Below are positions 7,054-14,243 of a stretch of DNA of 32,786 nucleotides, one piece after another. The first letter of the stretch is position 1; every line of letters starts with the position of its first letter. Origin of the DNA: an uncultured Prevotellaceae bacterium (GTDB lineage: Bacteria > Bacteroidota > Bacteroidia > Bacteroidales > Bacteroidaceae); assembly GCA_900314755.1 (NCBI GenBank), contig OMWH01000027.1, forward strand, positions 1-32,786, in the 5' to 3' direction. The position numbers and the translations under genes are program-made. Below the pieces are notes generated by a model. That model saw nothing but the letters and a program-made list of their open reading frames with translations, made no database searches and had not been told where the DNA came from.

Positions 7054-7941
7054 GATGATGAGTATGATCATCAGCACTTCAGCCATCCTGTTGATACGGA
7101 TGGCTTTTTTCATGTCACTCGTGTCCAGCAGTTTTTCATTTTCCCCAATGAAGGGTTTGTCAAAACGCTCCCCGAAATAATAATGAGGCCCCCCGAAACG
7201 ACAATGCAGGATGCCTGCGAGGGCAGCCTCAGGATAGCCACTGTTGGGACTGGCATGGTGACTACCGTATTTCCATACGAAACCAAAGAGGTTCCATTTC
7301 CCTGAGACGATAACCATCAACAGGGCGGTAAGACGTGCAGGGATGAAATTGACAATATCGTCGATCCTTGCGGCACAACAGCCAAAGTCCTTGTAGCGCT
7401 CTGTGTGATAGCCAATCATGGAGTCAAGGGTGTTGACCATCTTATAGGCAAGCATGCCAGGTGTTCCTAACAAGGCAAACCAGAACAGAGGGGCTATCAC
7501 ACCGTCGCTCAGGTTCTCTGCCAAGGTCTCCAATGCCGCTGTCCTTACCTCCTGTGCCGAAAGCTCTGAAGTGTCCCTTCCTACGATGCGTGCCACCTGT
7601 TTCCGCCCTTCGTCCAGAGACCTGTCCACGGCGAGGAATACTTGTCGTACTTCCCGGATAAGGGTCGTTCCTGCCAGACAGAAGAAGATGATGATGACAT
7701 TGAGGATGGGCAGATAACGGTTGAGCAGCCAACCGGCTGTAAAAACAAAGATGATGAGAACAAGAGCCAGCAGTGCTCCTTTCAGCATGCGGTGTCTTCC
7801 TTTGTTCAGACGATGCTCTCCCCATGCTATCATCTTCCCAAACCATACCACGGGATGGGGGAGACATGAAGGGTCACCCAGCAGCAGGTCCAGTGTCCAA
7901 CCTCCCAGTAGGGGTAATATGGCAATCAGGATATCAGGCAT
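7030..7941 (-). CDS. cbiB: CbiB: adenosylcobinamide-phosphate synthase
   Basis: A 303-residue membrane protein that attaches aminopropanol (phosphate) to adenosylcobyric acid. Seen: GGWTLDLLLGDPSCLPHPVVW at the N-terminus (read in pieces: LDLLLGDP and HPVVWFGK are family hallmarks), ETLAENLSDGVIAPLFW, KMVNTLDSMIGY and SPNSGYPEAALAGIL. Four or five hydrophobic segments fit an inner-membrane enzyme. It is the last gene of the cbiA-cobQ-cbiB unit and its start overlaps the end of cobQ by 8 bp. Its 3' end overlaps cobS tail to tail. No sign of damage. Confidence 0.94.
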   Translation of the reverse strand: MPDILIAILPLLGGWTLDLLLGDPSCLPHPVVWFGKMIAWGEHRLNKGRHRMLKGALLALVLIIFVFTAGWLLNRYLPILNVIIIFFCLAGTTLIREVRQVFLAVDRSLDEGRKQVARIVGRDTSELSAQEVRTAALETLAENLSDGVIAPLFWFALLGTPGMLAYKMVNTLDSMIGYHTERYKDFGCCAARIDDIVNFIPARLTALLMVIVSGKWNLFGFVWKYGSHHASPNSGYPEAALAGILHCRFGGPHYYFGERFDKPFIGENEKLLDTSDMKKAIRINRMAEVLMIILIILYQWMCY

Positions 7942-9403
7942 GGTGACTGATTATTTGATATACTTTCTCCACATCCACATATTGACGGATATGGTCGGCA
8001 AGACGGTTGTATTGCTCCTCTTTGAAAGCATGGTAGTCAAAGGGGGTGCTGTCCTTAGCCAACTGATCGGCAAAGGGCTTCAAAAGATAGTCGATGAAAG
8101 AGGTGTTGTCGAGAATGCCATGGACATAGGTACCCATACAGTGGTCGTCCACCAGGTAACCGTCTTCCGTGCCATCCTGCAAGTGCAATAGGGGAGACGG
8201 AGTTTCCAAAGGTGTCGTGATACCTTGGTGAATCTCGTAACCTTGTCCATATTCACAGGTCACCTGCCGGGTTGTCTTCTCACCATCGATGGTGGTGGTG
8301 ACAGGTAACAGTCCCAGTCCTGGTATACACTCAATATCTCCTTCCGTATGGTGAGGGTCACAGACCTCACGTCCCATCATCTGATATCCTCCGCAGATAC
8401 CCAGTACAGTGGCACCACGCCGACGAGCCTTGATGATTGCCTCTGCCATGCCGTTGCGCCGTAAATGATACAGGTCATCAATCGTTGACTTGGAACCTGG
8501 CAGGATAATGATATCAGCATCCTCGATATCTGACGGGTTACTGGCATAGTATAGATGTATGCGAGGGTCCTGCTCCAACACGTCGAAGTCAGTAAAGTTA
8601 CTCATGTGTCGCAGAAGGACGACGGCACAGTTTAATGAGGTGCCTTGTGCATGGTGCGCTTTATGTTCCAGCGACACGCTGTCCTCTTCCTCGATATGGA
8701 TGTCGGTGAAGTAGGGAAGGACACCCAGTACAGGGATATGACACAGATTCTCAATGATTTCAATACCTTCTTGGAAGAGTTGAATGTCACCACGGAACTT
8801 ATTGATAATAATCCCCTTAACATGTTTCCTCTCTTCTTCGGTCAAGAGCATGATACTGCCATACACACTGGCAAAGACACCCCCTCGGTCAATATCGGCA
8901 ACAAGGATGACATCAGCACCTGCATATATTGCCATGGGCATATTCACCAAGTCGACTTTCCGAAGGTTGATCTCGGAGATACTGCCTGCTCCTTCCATCA
9001 CAATAGGGTTATATTGGGAGGCAAGACGGTCGAAAGCCTCATGAACAGCTTGACGGAGATATTCCCTTCCTTCATGACGGAAATAACTGCCTGCCGATTG
9101 ATTGCCTACTGGTTTGCCGTTCAACACCACTTGGGACGTGTGGTCAGACTGTGGCTTTAATAAGATAGGGTTCATATCCGTATGACAGGGTATGCCTGCA
9201 GCCTCAGCCTGTACAGCCTGGGCACGTCCTATCTCCAGTCCTTCTGGTGTGGCATAGGAGTTAAGCGACATGTTCTGCGCCTTGAAAGGAGCGGGGGAGT
9301 AGCCGTCTTGTCTGAAGATACGGCAGAATCCTGCGGCAATCACACTCTTGCCGACATCACTGCCAGTACCTACGAACATCAGTGGGTGTAAATATGTTTT
9401 CAT
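7934..9403 (-). CDS. cobQ: CobQ/CbiP: adenosylcobyric acid synthase (glutamine-hydrolysing)
   Basis: A 489-residue cytoplasmic amidotransferase that amidates the b, d, e and g side chains of adenosylcobyrinate diamide. N-terminal dethiobiotin-synthetase-like ATPase domain: P-loop variant GTGSDVGKS (13-21), KAQNMSLNSY, QAEAAGI and MNPILLKP. C-terminal class-I glutaminase-like domain: LPGSKSTIDDL, CGGYQMMG with the nucleophile cysteine, and GTYVHGILDN with the histidine. Full length compared with the family. Its start lies 26 bp downstream of the cbiA C-terminal frame, the spacer being a short tandem repeat, and its stop overlaps cbiB. Confidence 0.95.
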   Translation of the reverse strand: MKTYLHPLMFVGTGSDVGKSVIAAGFCRIFRQDGYSPAPFKAQNMSLNSYATPEGLEIGRAQAVQAEAAGIPCHTDMNPILLKPQSDHTSQVVLNGKPVGNQSAGSYFRHEGREYLRQAVHEAFDRLASQYNPIVMEGAGSISEINLRKVDLVNMPMAIYAGADVILVADIDRGGVFASVYGSIMLLTEEERKHVKGIIINKFRGDIQLFQEGIEIIENLCHIPVLGVLPYFTDIHIEEEDSVSLEHKAHHAQGTSLNCAVVLLRHMSNFTDFDVLEQDPRIHLYYASNPSDIEDADIIILPGSKSTIDDLYHLRRNGMAEAIIKARRRGATVLGICGGYQMMGREVCDPHHTEGDIECIPGLGLLPVTTTIDGEKTTRQVTCEYGQGYEIHQGITTPLETPSPLLHLQDGTEDGYLVDDHCMGTYVHGILDNTSFIDYLLKPFADQLAKDSTPFDYHAFKEEQYNRLADHIRQYVDVEKVYQIISHHA

Positions 9404-9406
9404 CTC

Positions 9407-9436
9407 TCTAAACTCTCAACTCTCAACTCTAAACTA
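9407..9436. repeat. Short tandem repeat in the cbiA-cobQ spacer, including the cbiA stop
   Basis: Plus strand reads repeated CTCAACT/CTAAACT units. On the minus strand these are GAGTTGA/GAGTTTA; the cbiA stop codon TAG at 9431-9429 is formed inside this repeat. Confidence 0.6.
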
Positions 9437-9986
9437 AATAAAGGTGTGTGTAACTTGCCAACACATTATTATATATAAGGACGGGTGTGTCCACGGGATT
9501 CCCTTTGGCATCATAGACTTGCGTGACACTCTTGGGAGTCTCCCCCATGAACTGAGTGTAGTGGAACTCATGTCCCCTGTATTCCTTACCATCCAAGACG
9601 AAGCGGCGATAGCCTAATGTCAATCTGCGGTCTGCTTTCCGTGCCGTAATCTGGTAGGGAAGTACTCCACACATCGGAAACTCCCCCTCATCGGTTACTA
9701 TTGACTTACAGAGATACATCATCCCTCCACATTCGGCGATGATGTGTCCGCCCCGTTCCGCATATTCTCTGATGGCATGGCGAGTCCTCTCTGCCTTGAC
9801 CAACGCCTGCAAATGCTTTTCAGGATAACCTCCTGGCAGATAGAGTAAGTCAATTCCCTCCAGATGAGGAATCTCTGTTTCCGGATCAAAGAAACAGACA
9901 TGCTGGAATGAGTCAATCACCTCTTGATAAAGAAAAGAGAACGACTCACTATTCCGTGCTATCAGAACGTTAAGAGTCTTTCCCAT
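9429..9986 (-). CDS. cbiA: CbiA, glutaminase half (C-terminal part of cobyrinate a,c-diamide synthase)
   Basis: A 185-residue frame carrying only the glutamine amidotransferase domain of CbiA. Seen: LNVLIARNSESFSF at the N-terminus, which in intact CbiA follows the inter-domain linker; LPGGYPE (50-56); AECGGMMYLC with nucleophile Cys86; GHEFHY; and SYTHLY with His181. It is in the -1 frame relative to the ATPase half, overlapping it by 25 bp. An AGGAG lies 8 bases before its ATG at 9986, so independent or coupled initiation is possible. Alternatively a single lost A in the GGGAAAG run at 9984-9978 has broken one gene. The C-terminus ends just after the catalytic histidine because the stop is inside a short repeat. 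Confidence 0.85.
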   Translation of the reverse strand: MGKTLNVLIARNSESFSFLYQEVIDSFQHVCFFDPETEIPHLEGIDLLYLPGGYPEKHLQALVKAERTRHAIREYAERGGHIIAECGGMMYLCKSIVTDEGEFPMCGVLPYQITARKADRRLTLGYRRFVLDGKEYRGHEFHYTQFMGETPKSVTQVYDAKGNPVDTPVLIYNNVLASYTHLYLV

Positions 9987-10615
9987 CTCACTGTCTCCTC
10001 TAATAAATGAATAATGTCCTGGTCCTCTGGCATCGAACTATAGTCCAGTCCTAAGTAGCGGGAACCTTGTTCGAGGGAAGTCCTCTTGGGCAGATAGCCC
10101 AGGCACTCCACACCTTGTTCCTCACATACTTCTTGTAACATACGGAAATGTTTCCCAGACCCTACCTTATTGAATATGATGCCACAGAACTGGATGTCTT
10201 TGCGGAAGTTCAGGAATCCAGACAACAAAGCAGCCGTGGAATAGGCTGCCGACTTGGCATCGATGACTAATACGACAGGGATGTCCAGGACACTTGCTAT
10301 CTCTGCCGACGAGCCTTTGTCCTTGTCATAACCGTCAAAGAGTCCCATCATTCCTTCTACGACACATACATCTGCGTCTTTGCCATAGCGTTCAAAGAGT
10401 TCACGGACATGTTTTGGTGTCGCCATGAACGTATCGAGGTTGATGGATGGTCTGCCGCAAACATTCTCATGAAACTTGGTGTCGATATAGTCGGGACCGC
10501 ACTTGAAAGGCTGAACGCGATACCCCTTCTGTGTCATCAAAGCCATCAGCCCCCGGGCAATGGTTGTCTTGCCCGAGCCACTATGGGGTGCTGCTATGAG
10601 AAACTTGGCGTTCAT
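9962..10615 (-). CDS. cbiA: CbiA, ATPase half (N-terminal part of cobyrinate a,c-diamide synthase)
   Basis: A 217-residue frame holding the ATP-dependent domain of CbiA/CobB, which activates the a and c carboxylates. Seen: P-loop HSGSGKTT (11-18), QPFKCGPDYIDTKFH, NLDTF, VVEGMMGLFDG, the IIFNKVGS strand and GYLPKR. The frame ends with ...RWERLLTF and TGA, right where the glutaminase domain should begin. Intact family members are single chains of roughly 430-460 residues; the two halves here sum to about 394 if joined. It is the first gene of the cbiA-cobQ-cbiB unit, divergent from the riboswitch operon. Its ATG sits five bases after a TACTTTTG promoter box. Confidence 0.9.
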   Translation of the reverse strand: MNAKFLIAAPHSGSGKTTIARGLMALMTQKGYRVQPFKCGPDYIDTKFHENVCGRPSINLDTFMATPKHVRELFERYGKDADVCVVEGMMGLFDGYDKDKGSSAEIASVLDIPVVLVIDAKSAAYSTAALLSGFLNFRKDIQFCGIIFNKVGSGKHFRMLQEVCEEQGVECLGYLPKRTSLEQGSRYLGLDYSSMPEDQDIIHLLEETVRWERLLTF

Positions 10616-10620
10616 CCGTG

Positions 10621-10628
10621 CAAAAGTA
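10621..10628 (-). promoter_or_regulatory. -7 promoter box (TACTTTTG) for cbiA
   Basis: Minus-strand TAnnTTTG match ending five bases before the cbiA ATG, implying a nearly leaderless mRNA. No convincing TTTG at the -33 position, and no riboswitch fits between the box and the gene. Confidence 0.5.
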
Positions 10629-10671
10629 CAAATTATTTATGAATTATGCATGGTGAATTAAAAATATTTAG

Positions 10672-10679
10672 TACCTTTG
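10672..10679 (+). promoter_or_regulatory. -7 promoter box (TACCTTTG) for the riboswitch operon
   Basis: TAnnTTTG match immediately before the cobalamin aptamer, so the transcript would start near 10684. No clear TTTG at -33. Confidence 0.5.
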
Positions 10680-10683
10680 CAGC

Positions 10684-10850
10684 CGGAAAAGGCAATCTGG
10701 CGGTTGATACTGCCTGATGTAAGGGAATCCGGTGAGAGTCCGGAACTGTACCTGCAGCTGTAATCCTCCTTGAATGGTTTGCTTGTATAACGCCACTGAC
10801 GAATGTCGGGAAGGTAAAGCAGACTGAGGAAAGTCAGAAGACCTGCCATC
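10684..10850 (+). promoter_or_regulatory. Cobalamin riboswitch
   Basis: Conserved parts are present in the right order: AAGGGAATCCGGTGAGAGTCC (about 10721-10741; GGTG..A..TCC core), CCTGCAGCTGTAA (10751-10763), GCCACTG...TCGGGAAGG (10792-10814) and the B12 box AAGTCAGAAGACCTGCC (10831-10847). GGCA near the 5' end can pair with the terminal TGCC to close the structure. B12-bound RNA is expected to lower expression of the downstream receptor operon. No U-tract terminator is visible before the ATG at 10903, so translational control is more likely than attenuation. Confidence 0.95.
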
Positions 10851-10902
10851 CATCTTTGGTAAGCGCGCTCAGGAATAAGCGTTGCGGAAAAACGACATCG
10901 TT

Positions 10903-13011
10903 ATGAAGAAATGGGTTTTTGGGCTGGTGTTGTCATGCACGGCTCAGACACAAATGGCACAGAATGTTTTGATGACAGACTCTATTCAGGAGGTTGTCGT
11001 GACAGGTACTGGCACTCAGCATCTGCTCAAGGATGCTCCTGTGCAGACAGAAGTCATCAGTGGGAGACAGTTGCAGCAATATGCCGGCAAGAGCATCGAG
11101 GATATTCTCTCGGGACTGACGGCAAGTTTTGCCTTCAACGAGAACGACATGGGTTCTCATCTGCAGATGAACGGACTGGGAAACAGTTATGTACTGATTC
11201 TCATTGACGGTCGCCGACTGCATGGTGACAACGGTGGTGAGAATGACCTCTCCCTCATCGACCCTCATAACATTGAGAAGATAGAGATAGTGAAGGGAGC
11301 CTCGTCGGCACTCTATGGTAGTGACGCTATCGCCGGTGTTATCAATATCATTACCAAGAAACATCGTGAGCAGGGGGTGATGGTGGAGAATACCAGCCGT
11401 TTCGGCTCTTACGGAGATATCCGTCAGCATAACGGTATTGCCTTGAATTTCGGGAAGTTCTCTTCCTATACCAATTTTCAGTTACAGCACTCTGACGGTT
11501 GGCAGAACACCAGTGAGGAAGCACTCTCGCAGACAGAGTATCATATCACGGACTCACGGAACAAGACCGTCAACCGTCATACTAACTGGCAGATTGCTGA
11601 GCATCTCACTTACCAGCTGACTCCCAAGATTGAGCTCTATGCCGACGGCAGTATCTATTGGAAGCGTATCTATCGCCCCTGTGGCAAGCATCCCGGTGTG
11701 GATGTCAAGACCTATGATATGCAATACAATAACGCATCGGTATCGGTAGGTGGAAAATGGAAACTCAATGAGACAGATGTGATTACCCTGGATGCTGACT
11801 GGAAACGGCATGCCTATAAGTATGTCTATACGGACACCACACTGACTGACGGATACGTGAACGGACGCTTCACCAACTATTATCCGTATTTCCCCGGTGA
11901 CGTGGATTTGCAAAGTGACCAGCGGCTGACCCATATCACCCTGAAAGGTGTGTTTAGATTACCCTATCAGCAACAGCTGAGCGCAGGATTCGATTATCGC
12001 TATGACTGGTTAGAGGCTCCGATGAGAGTTAATGGTGGAAAAGCAACGGATAATACCCAGGCATTGTATGTGCAGGACGAGTGGGCACTCCTTAACCCGT
12101 TGTACCTGACAGCAGGACTTCGACTGACACGTAATGAGGGATTCGGTACCCGGCTGACTCCTAAACTCTCTGCGATGCTGAAGGTCAACGACCTGCGGTT
12201 AAGAGCTACATGGAGTCAGGGCTATAAGACTCCCACACCTAAGGAACTGCACTATCAGTATGTGCGTAATATGAACGGGGTGCTCCTCTATCTCGGAAAT
12301 AGTGATCTGAAGGCACAGACCTCCAACTATTTCGGACTCAGTGCGGAATATAGTATTGGCAATCTGACAATGACGCTTTCTGGTTATTATAATAAGGTGG
12401 ATAATATGATTGCGCTGGTGACGATACCAGCGAGTGAGGCACCAGGTGATCTGATTGTCCAGTACGACCCAAGGAGAGTGCGCCAATACCAGAACATGGA
12501 GGATGCCAAGACCTATGGTGTTGACTTCACGGCACGTTATCAGACCAAGCATTTCACGGTAGGAGGGTCATATAGTTATTTGGACTCCAAGGCGCATCAG
12601 TATGACACGGAAGATGAAGTCATGAAAGAAGTCACCATTGACGGTATGGCACACCATAAGGCAAACTGGTATGCGACATGGAACCATGACTTCACGAAAT
12701 GCTATCATCTTGGCATCGGTATCTATGGCCGTATGTCTAGTAAACGGTATTATCAGGTGGACGGTGACGGCAAGGGCTATCAGATATGGAGACTTTCGAC
12801 AACCCATCAGTTTGGAAAGAACTACCGCTTAGAGGCAGGTGTCGACAATATCTTCAATTATGTGGACAAGACACCGCATGGACTCCATCTGGGGACCACA
12901 ACGCCAGGGACTACTGTCTATGCGTCATTGACTATCCGTTTCAACAAAGGAAAGAAACTCACAAACAAATATAAGTATAACTTAAATCAAAGAAACAATG
13001 AAGAAAATTAA
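10903..13011 (+). CDS. btuB: BtuB-like TonB-dependent outer-membrane receptor (first copy)
   Basis: A 702-residue receptor directly under the B12 riboswitch, so its cargo is almost certainly a corrinoid. N-terminal signal peptide (MKKWVFGLVLSC...), TonB-box-like EVVVTGTG, plug domain with LYGSDAIAGVINIIT, then a beta-barrel whose last strand is SLTIRF. The ATG at 10903 is preferred to an in-frame TTG at 10882 because it begins the signal peptide. Oddly, 22 residues follow the expected C-terminal aromatic of the barrel (from NKGKK to NNEEN) and overlap the next gene by 14 bp. No BtuF/BtuC/BtuD transporter genes are next to it, so inner-membrane transport must be encoded elsewhere. Confidence 0.9.
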   Translation: MKKWVFGLVLSCTAQTQMAQNVLMTDSIQEVVVTGTGTQHLLKDAPVQTEVISGRQLQQYAGKSIEDILSGLTASFAFNENDMGSHLQMNGLGNSYVLILIDGRRLHGDNGGENDLSLIDPHNIEKIEIVKGASSALYGSDAIAGVINIITKKHREQGVMVENTSRFGSYGDIRQHNGIALNFGKFSSYTNFQLQHSDGWQNTSEEALSQTEYHITDSRNKTVNRHTNWQIAEHLTYQLTPKIELYADGSIYWKRIYRPCGKHPGVDVKTYDMQYNNASVSVGGKWKLNETDVITLDADWKRHAYKYVYTDTTLTDGYVNGRFTNYYPYFPGDVDLQSDQRLTHITLKGVFRLPYQQQLSAGFDYRYDWLEAPMRVNGGKATDNTQALYVQDEWALLNPLYLTAGLRLTRNEGFGTRLTPKLSAMLKVNDLRLRATWSQGYKTPTPKELHYQYVRNMNGVLLYLGNSDLKAQTSNYFGLSAEYSIGNLTMTLSGYYNKVDNMIALVTIPASEAPGDLIVQYDPRRVRQYQNMEDAKTYGVDFTARYQTKHFTVGGSYSYLDSKAHQYDTEDEVMKEVTIDGMAHHKANWYATWNHDFTKCYHLGIGIYGRMSSKRYYQVDGDGKGYQIWRLSTTHQFGKNYRLEAGVDNIFNYVDKTPHGLHLGTTTPGTTVYASLTIRFNKGKKLTNKYKYNLNQRNNEEN

Positions 13012-14164
13012 ATTCTTAATGATTGCTATGATGGCATTCGTCACCAGTGCCACATTTACTGCGTGTGGTGATGATGACAATAGCAGTAACAACAACAAAC
13101 GTTCAAATTACGACCGCTATCAGGAGACAGTGAATGGCATTGTCAACAGTCAGAAGAGCAGTGACAAAGTCATTCTGGTAGTTGCCTTCGGTTCTACCTG
13201 GGAACAGGCTTATGACACCTTCGACAAGGTGGTGGCTGACTATAAGAGCCAGTTCAGTGGCTGGGATGTGTATCTTTCCTTCTCTTCCGCCATCTGTATC
13301 AACAATGCACGTGCCGGTGAGAATGTAGCACCACGTGATTACTTCGATCCGGAGCACTGGTTGACCGCCATTGGTCTCGCTGGCTATAAGCAGATTGTCG
13401 TACAGTCATTGCAGGTGATTCCCGGTGAGGAGTATCGCCGTGTTCGTGACACTTATGTTAAGGACTTCATGAACAACCGTAACGGTGACTTCACCGATGC
13501 ATATATGAAGAGTCTCGACCTGAATGTCGTAGTAGGTACTCCACTGATGGCAGAGGAGAGTGATGCACAGGCACTTGCCACTGTTCTGAATAACGAACCT
13601 GATATCAAGGCTGCTGTCAATAAGGGTATTGTCGCTTTCATGGGTCATGGTAATCCTGAGGGTTATGACTACTATGGTGGTAACATCCGTTACCTGCAGT
13701 TGGAAGACGCACTCCGTAACCTCAACAAGAGCTACTATGTAGGTACTGTTGATATGAAAGAGACATACGCAGAGGATGTGCTGGCTCACATTGGAGGCGG
13801 CAAGTTCGATTATCAGGTTGGTGATATGGGAAAAACCTCTTACTATGACAAGAATACAGCCACCAAGGCACAGCTCTACCCGTTGATGTCTATTGCCGGT
13901 GACCATGCTCATAATGACATGGCTGATCCGGAAGACCCGGAGAGCTGGTACTCTTTGTTTAACGATGCTGGTATTGAGACAGAGGCTTACGAGACCAATT
14001 TCACAGAGGCATGTTGGAAAAAGTATAAGAGTGGTGATGAGTATATCCCTGCCCTTGCAGAGCGTGCCAAGGTTCGTGCCTTGTGGATGAACCACACCCG
14101 TGAGGCTATTAAGAAGCTGGGTACCCCCGATGCGTTGTCTACTCCAACCACAGCATCTGAGTAA
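12998..14164 (+). CDS. cbiK: CbiK-like cobaltochelatase as an outer-membrane/surface lipoprotein
   Basis: A 388-residue member of the CbiK (class II anaerobic sirohydrochlorin cobaltochelatase) family. Residues 1-23 are a lipoprotein signal ending in FTAC; Cys23 is followed by GDDDNSS, an acidic stretch like the lipoprotein export signal that sends Bacteroidota lipoproteins to the cell surface. The enzyme domain starts near 57: VVAFGST (61-67), MGHGNP with His217, GTVDMKE (249-255) and SIAGDHAHNDMA with His303. CbiK metal ligands are two histidines and a glutamate; here the family 'GTVE' glutamate is Asp252. The segment between 252 and 303 is longer than in cytosolic CbiK. It overlaps the first receptor gene and precedes the second, all under the riboswitch. 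It might insert cobalt, store a metal or tetrapyrrole, or remove metal. Confidence 0.88.
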   Translation: MKKIKFLMIAMMAFVTSATFTACGDDDNSSNNNKRSNYDRYQETVNGIVNSQKSSDKVILVVAFGSTWEQAYDTFDKVVADYKSQFSGWDVYLSFSSAICINNARAGENVAPRDYFDPEHWLTAIGLAGYKQIVVQSLQVIPGEEYRRVRDTYVKDFMNNRNGDFTDAYMKSLDLNVVVGTPLMAEESDAQALATVLNNEPDIKAAVNKGIVAFMGHGNPEGYDYYGGNIRYLQLEDALRNLNKSYYVGTVDMKETYAEDVLAHIGGGKFDYQVGDMGKTSYYDKNTATKAQLYPLMSIAGDHAHNDMADPEDPESWYSLFNDAGIETEAYETNFTEACWKKYKSGDEYIPALAERAKVRALWMNHTREAIKKLGTPDALSTPTTASE

Positions 14165-14195
14165 TTTTTGTAGTATTATTATATATGTTTGCAAA

Positions 14196-14225
14196 AGGAG
14201 GTGCGGTCGTGAGACGGCATCTCCT
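14196..14225 (+). terminator. Intercistronic hairpin between cbiK and the second receptor
   Basis: AGGAGGTGC (14196-14204) pairs with GCATCTCCT (14217-14225), one G-U pair, followed by CTTTTAAAAG. It could act as a partial terminator or as an mRNA-processing/stability element that lowers expression of the second receptor. A possible TAnnTTTG box (14184-14191) lies just before it. Confidence 0.5.
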
Positions 14226-14243
14226 CTTTTAAAAGAAAATATC

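Noticed and set aside
9962-9990. Programmed -1 frameshift fusing the two cbiA frames
   Set aside because: No X_XXY_YYZ slippery heptamer is in the zero frame and the A-run is only three bases, so an indel or coupled re-initiation is a better explanation.
10616-10671. Second riboswitch controlling cbiA on the minus strand
   Set aside because: Only about five bases separate the promoter box from the ATG and none of the B12-box elements occur on that strand.
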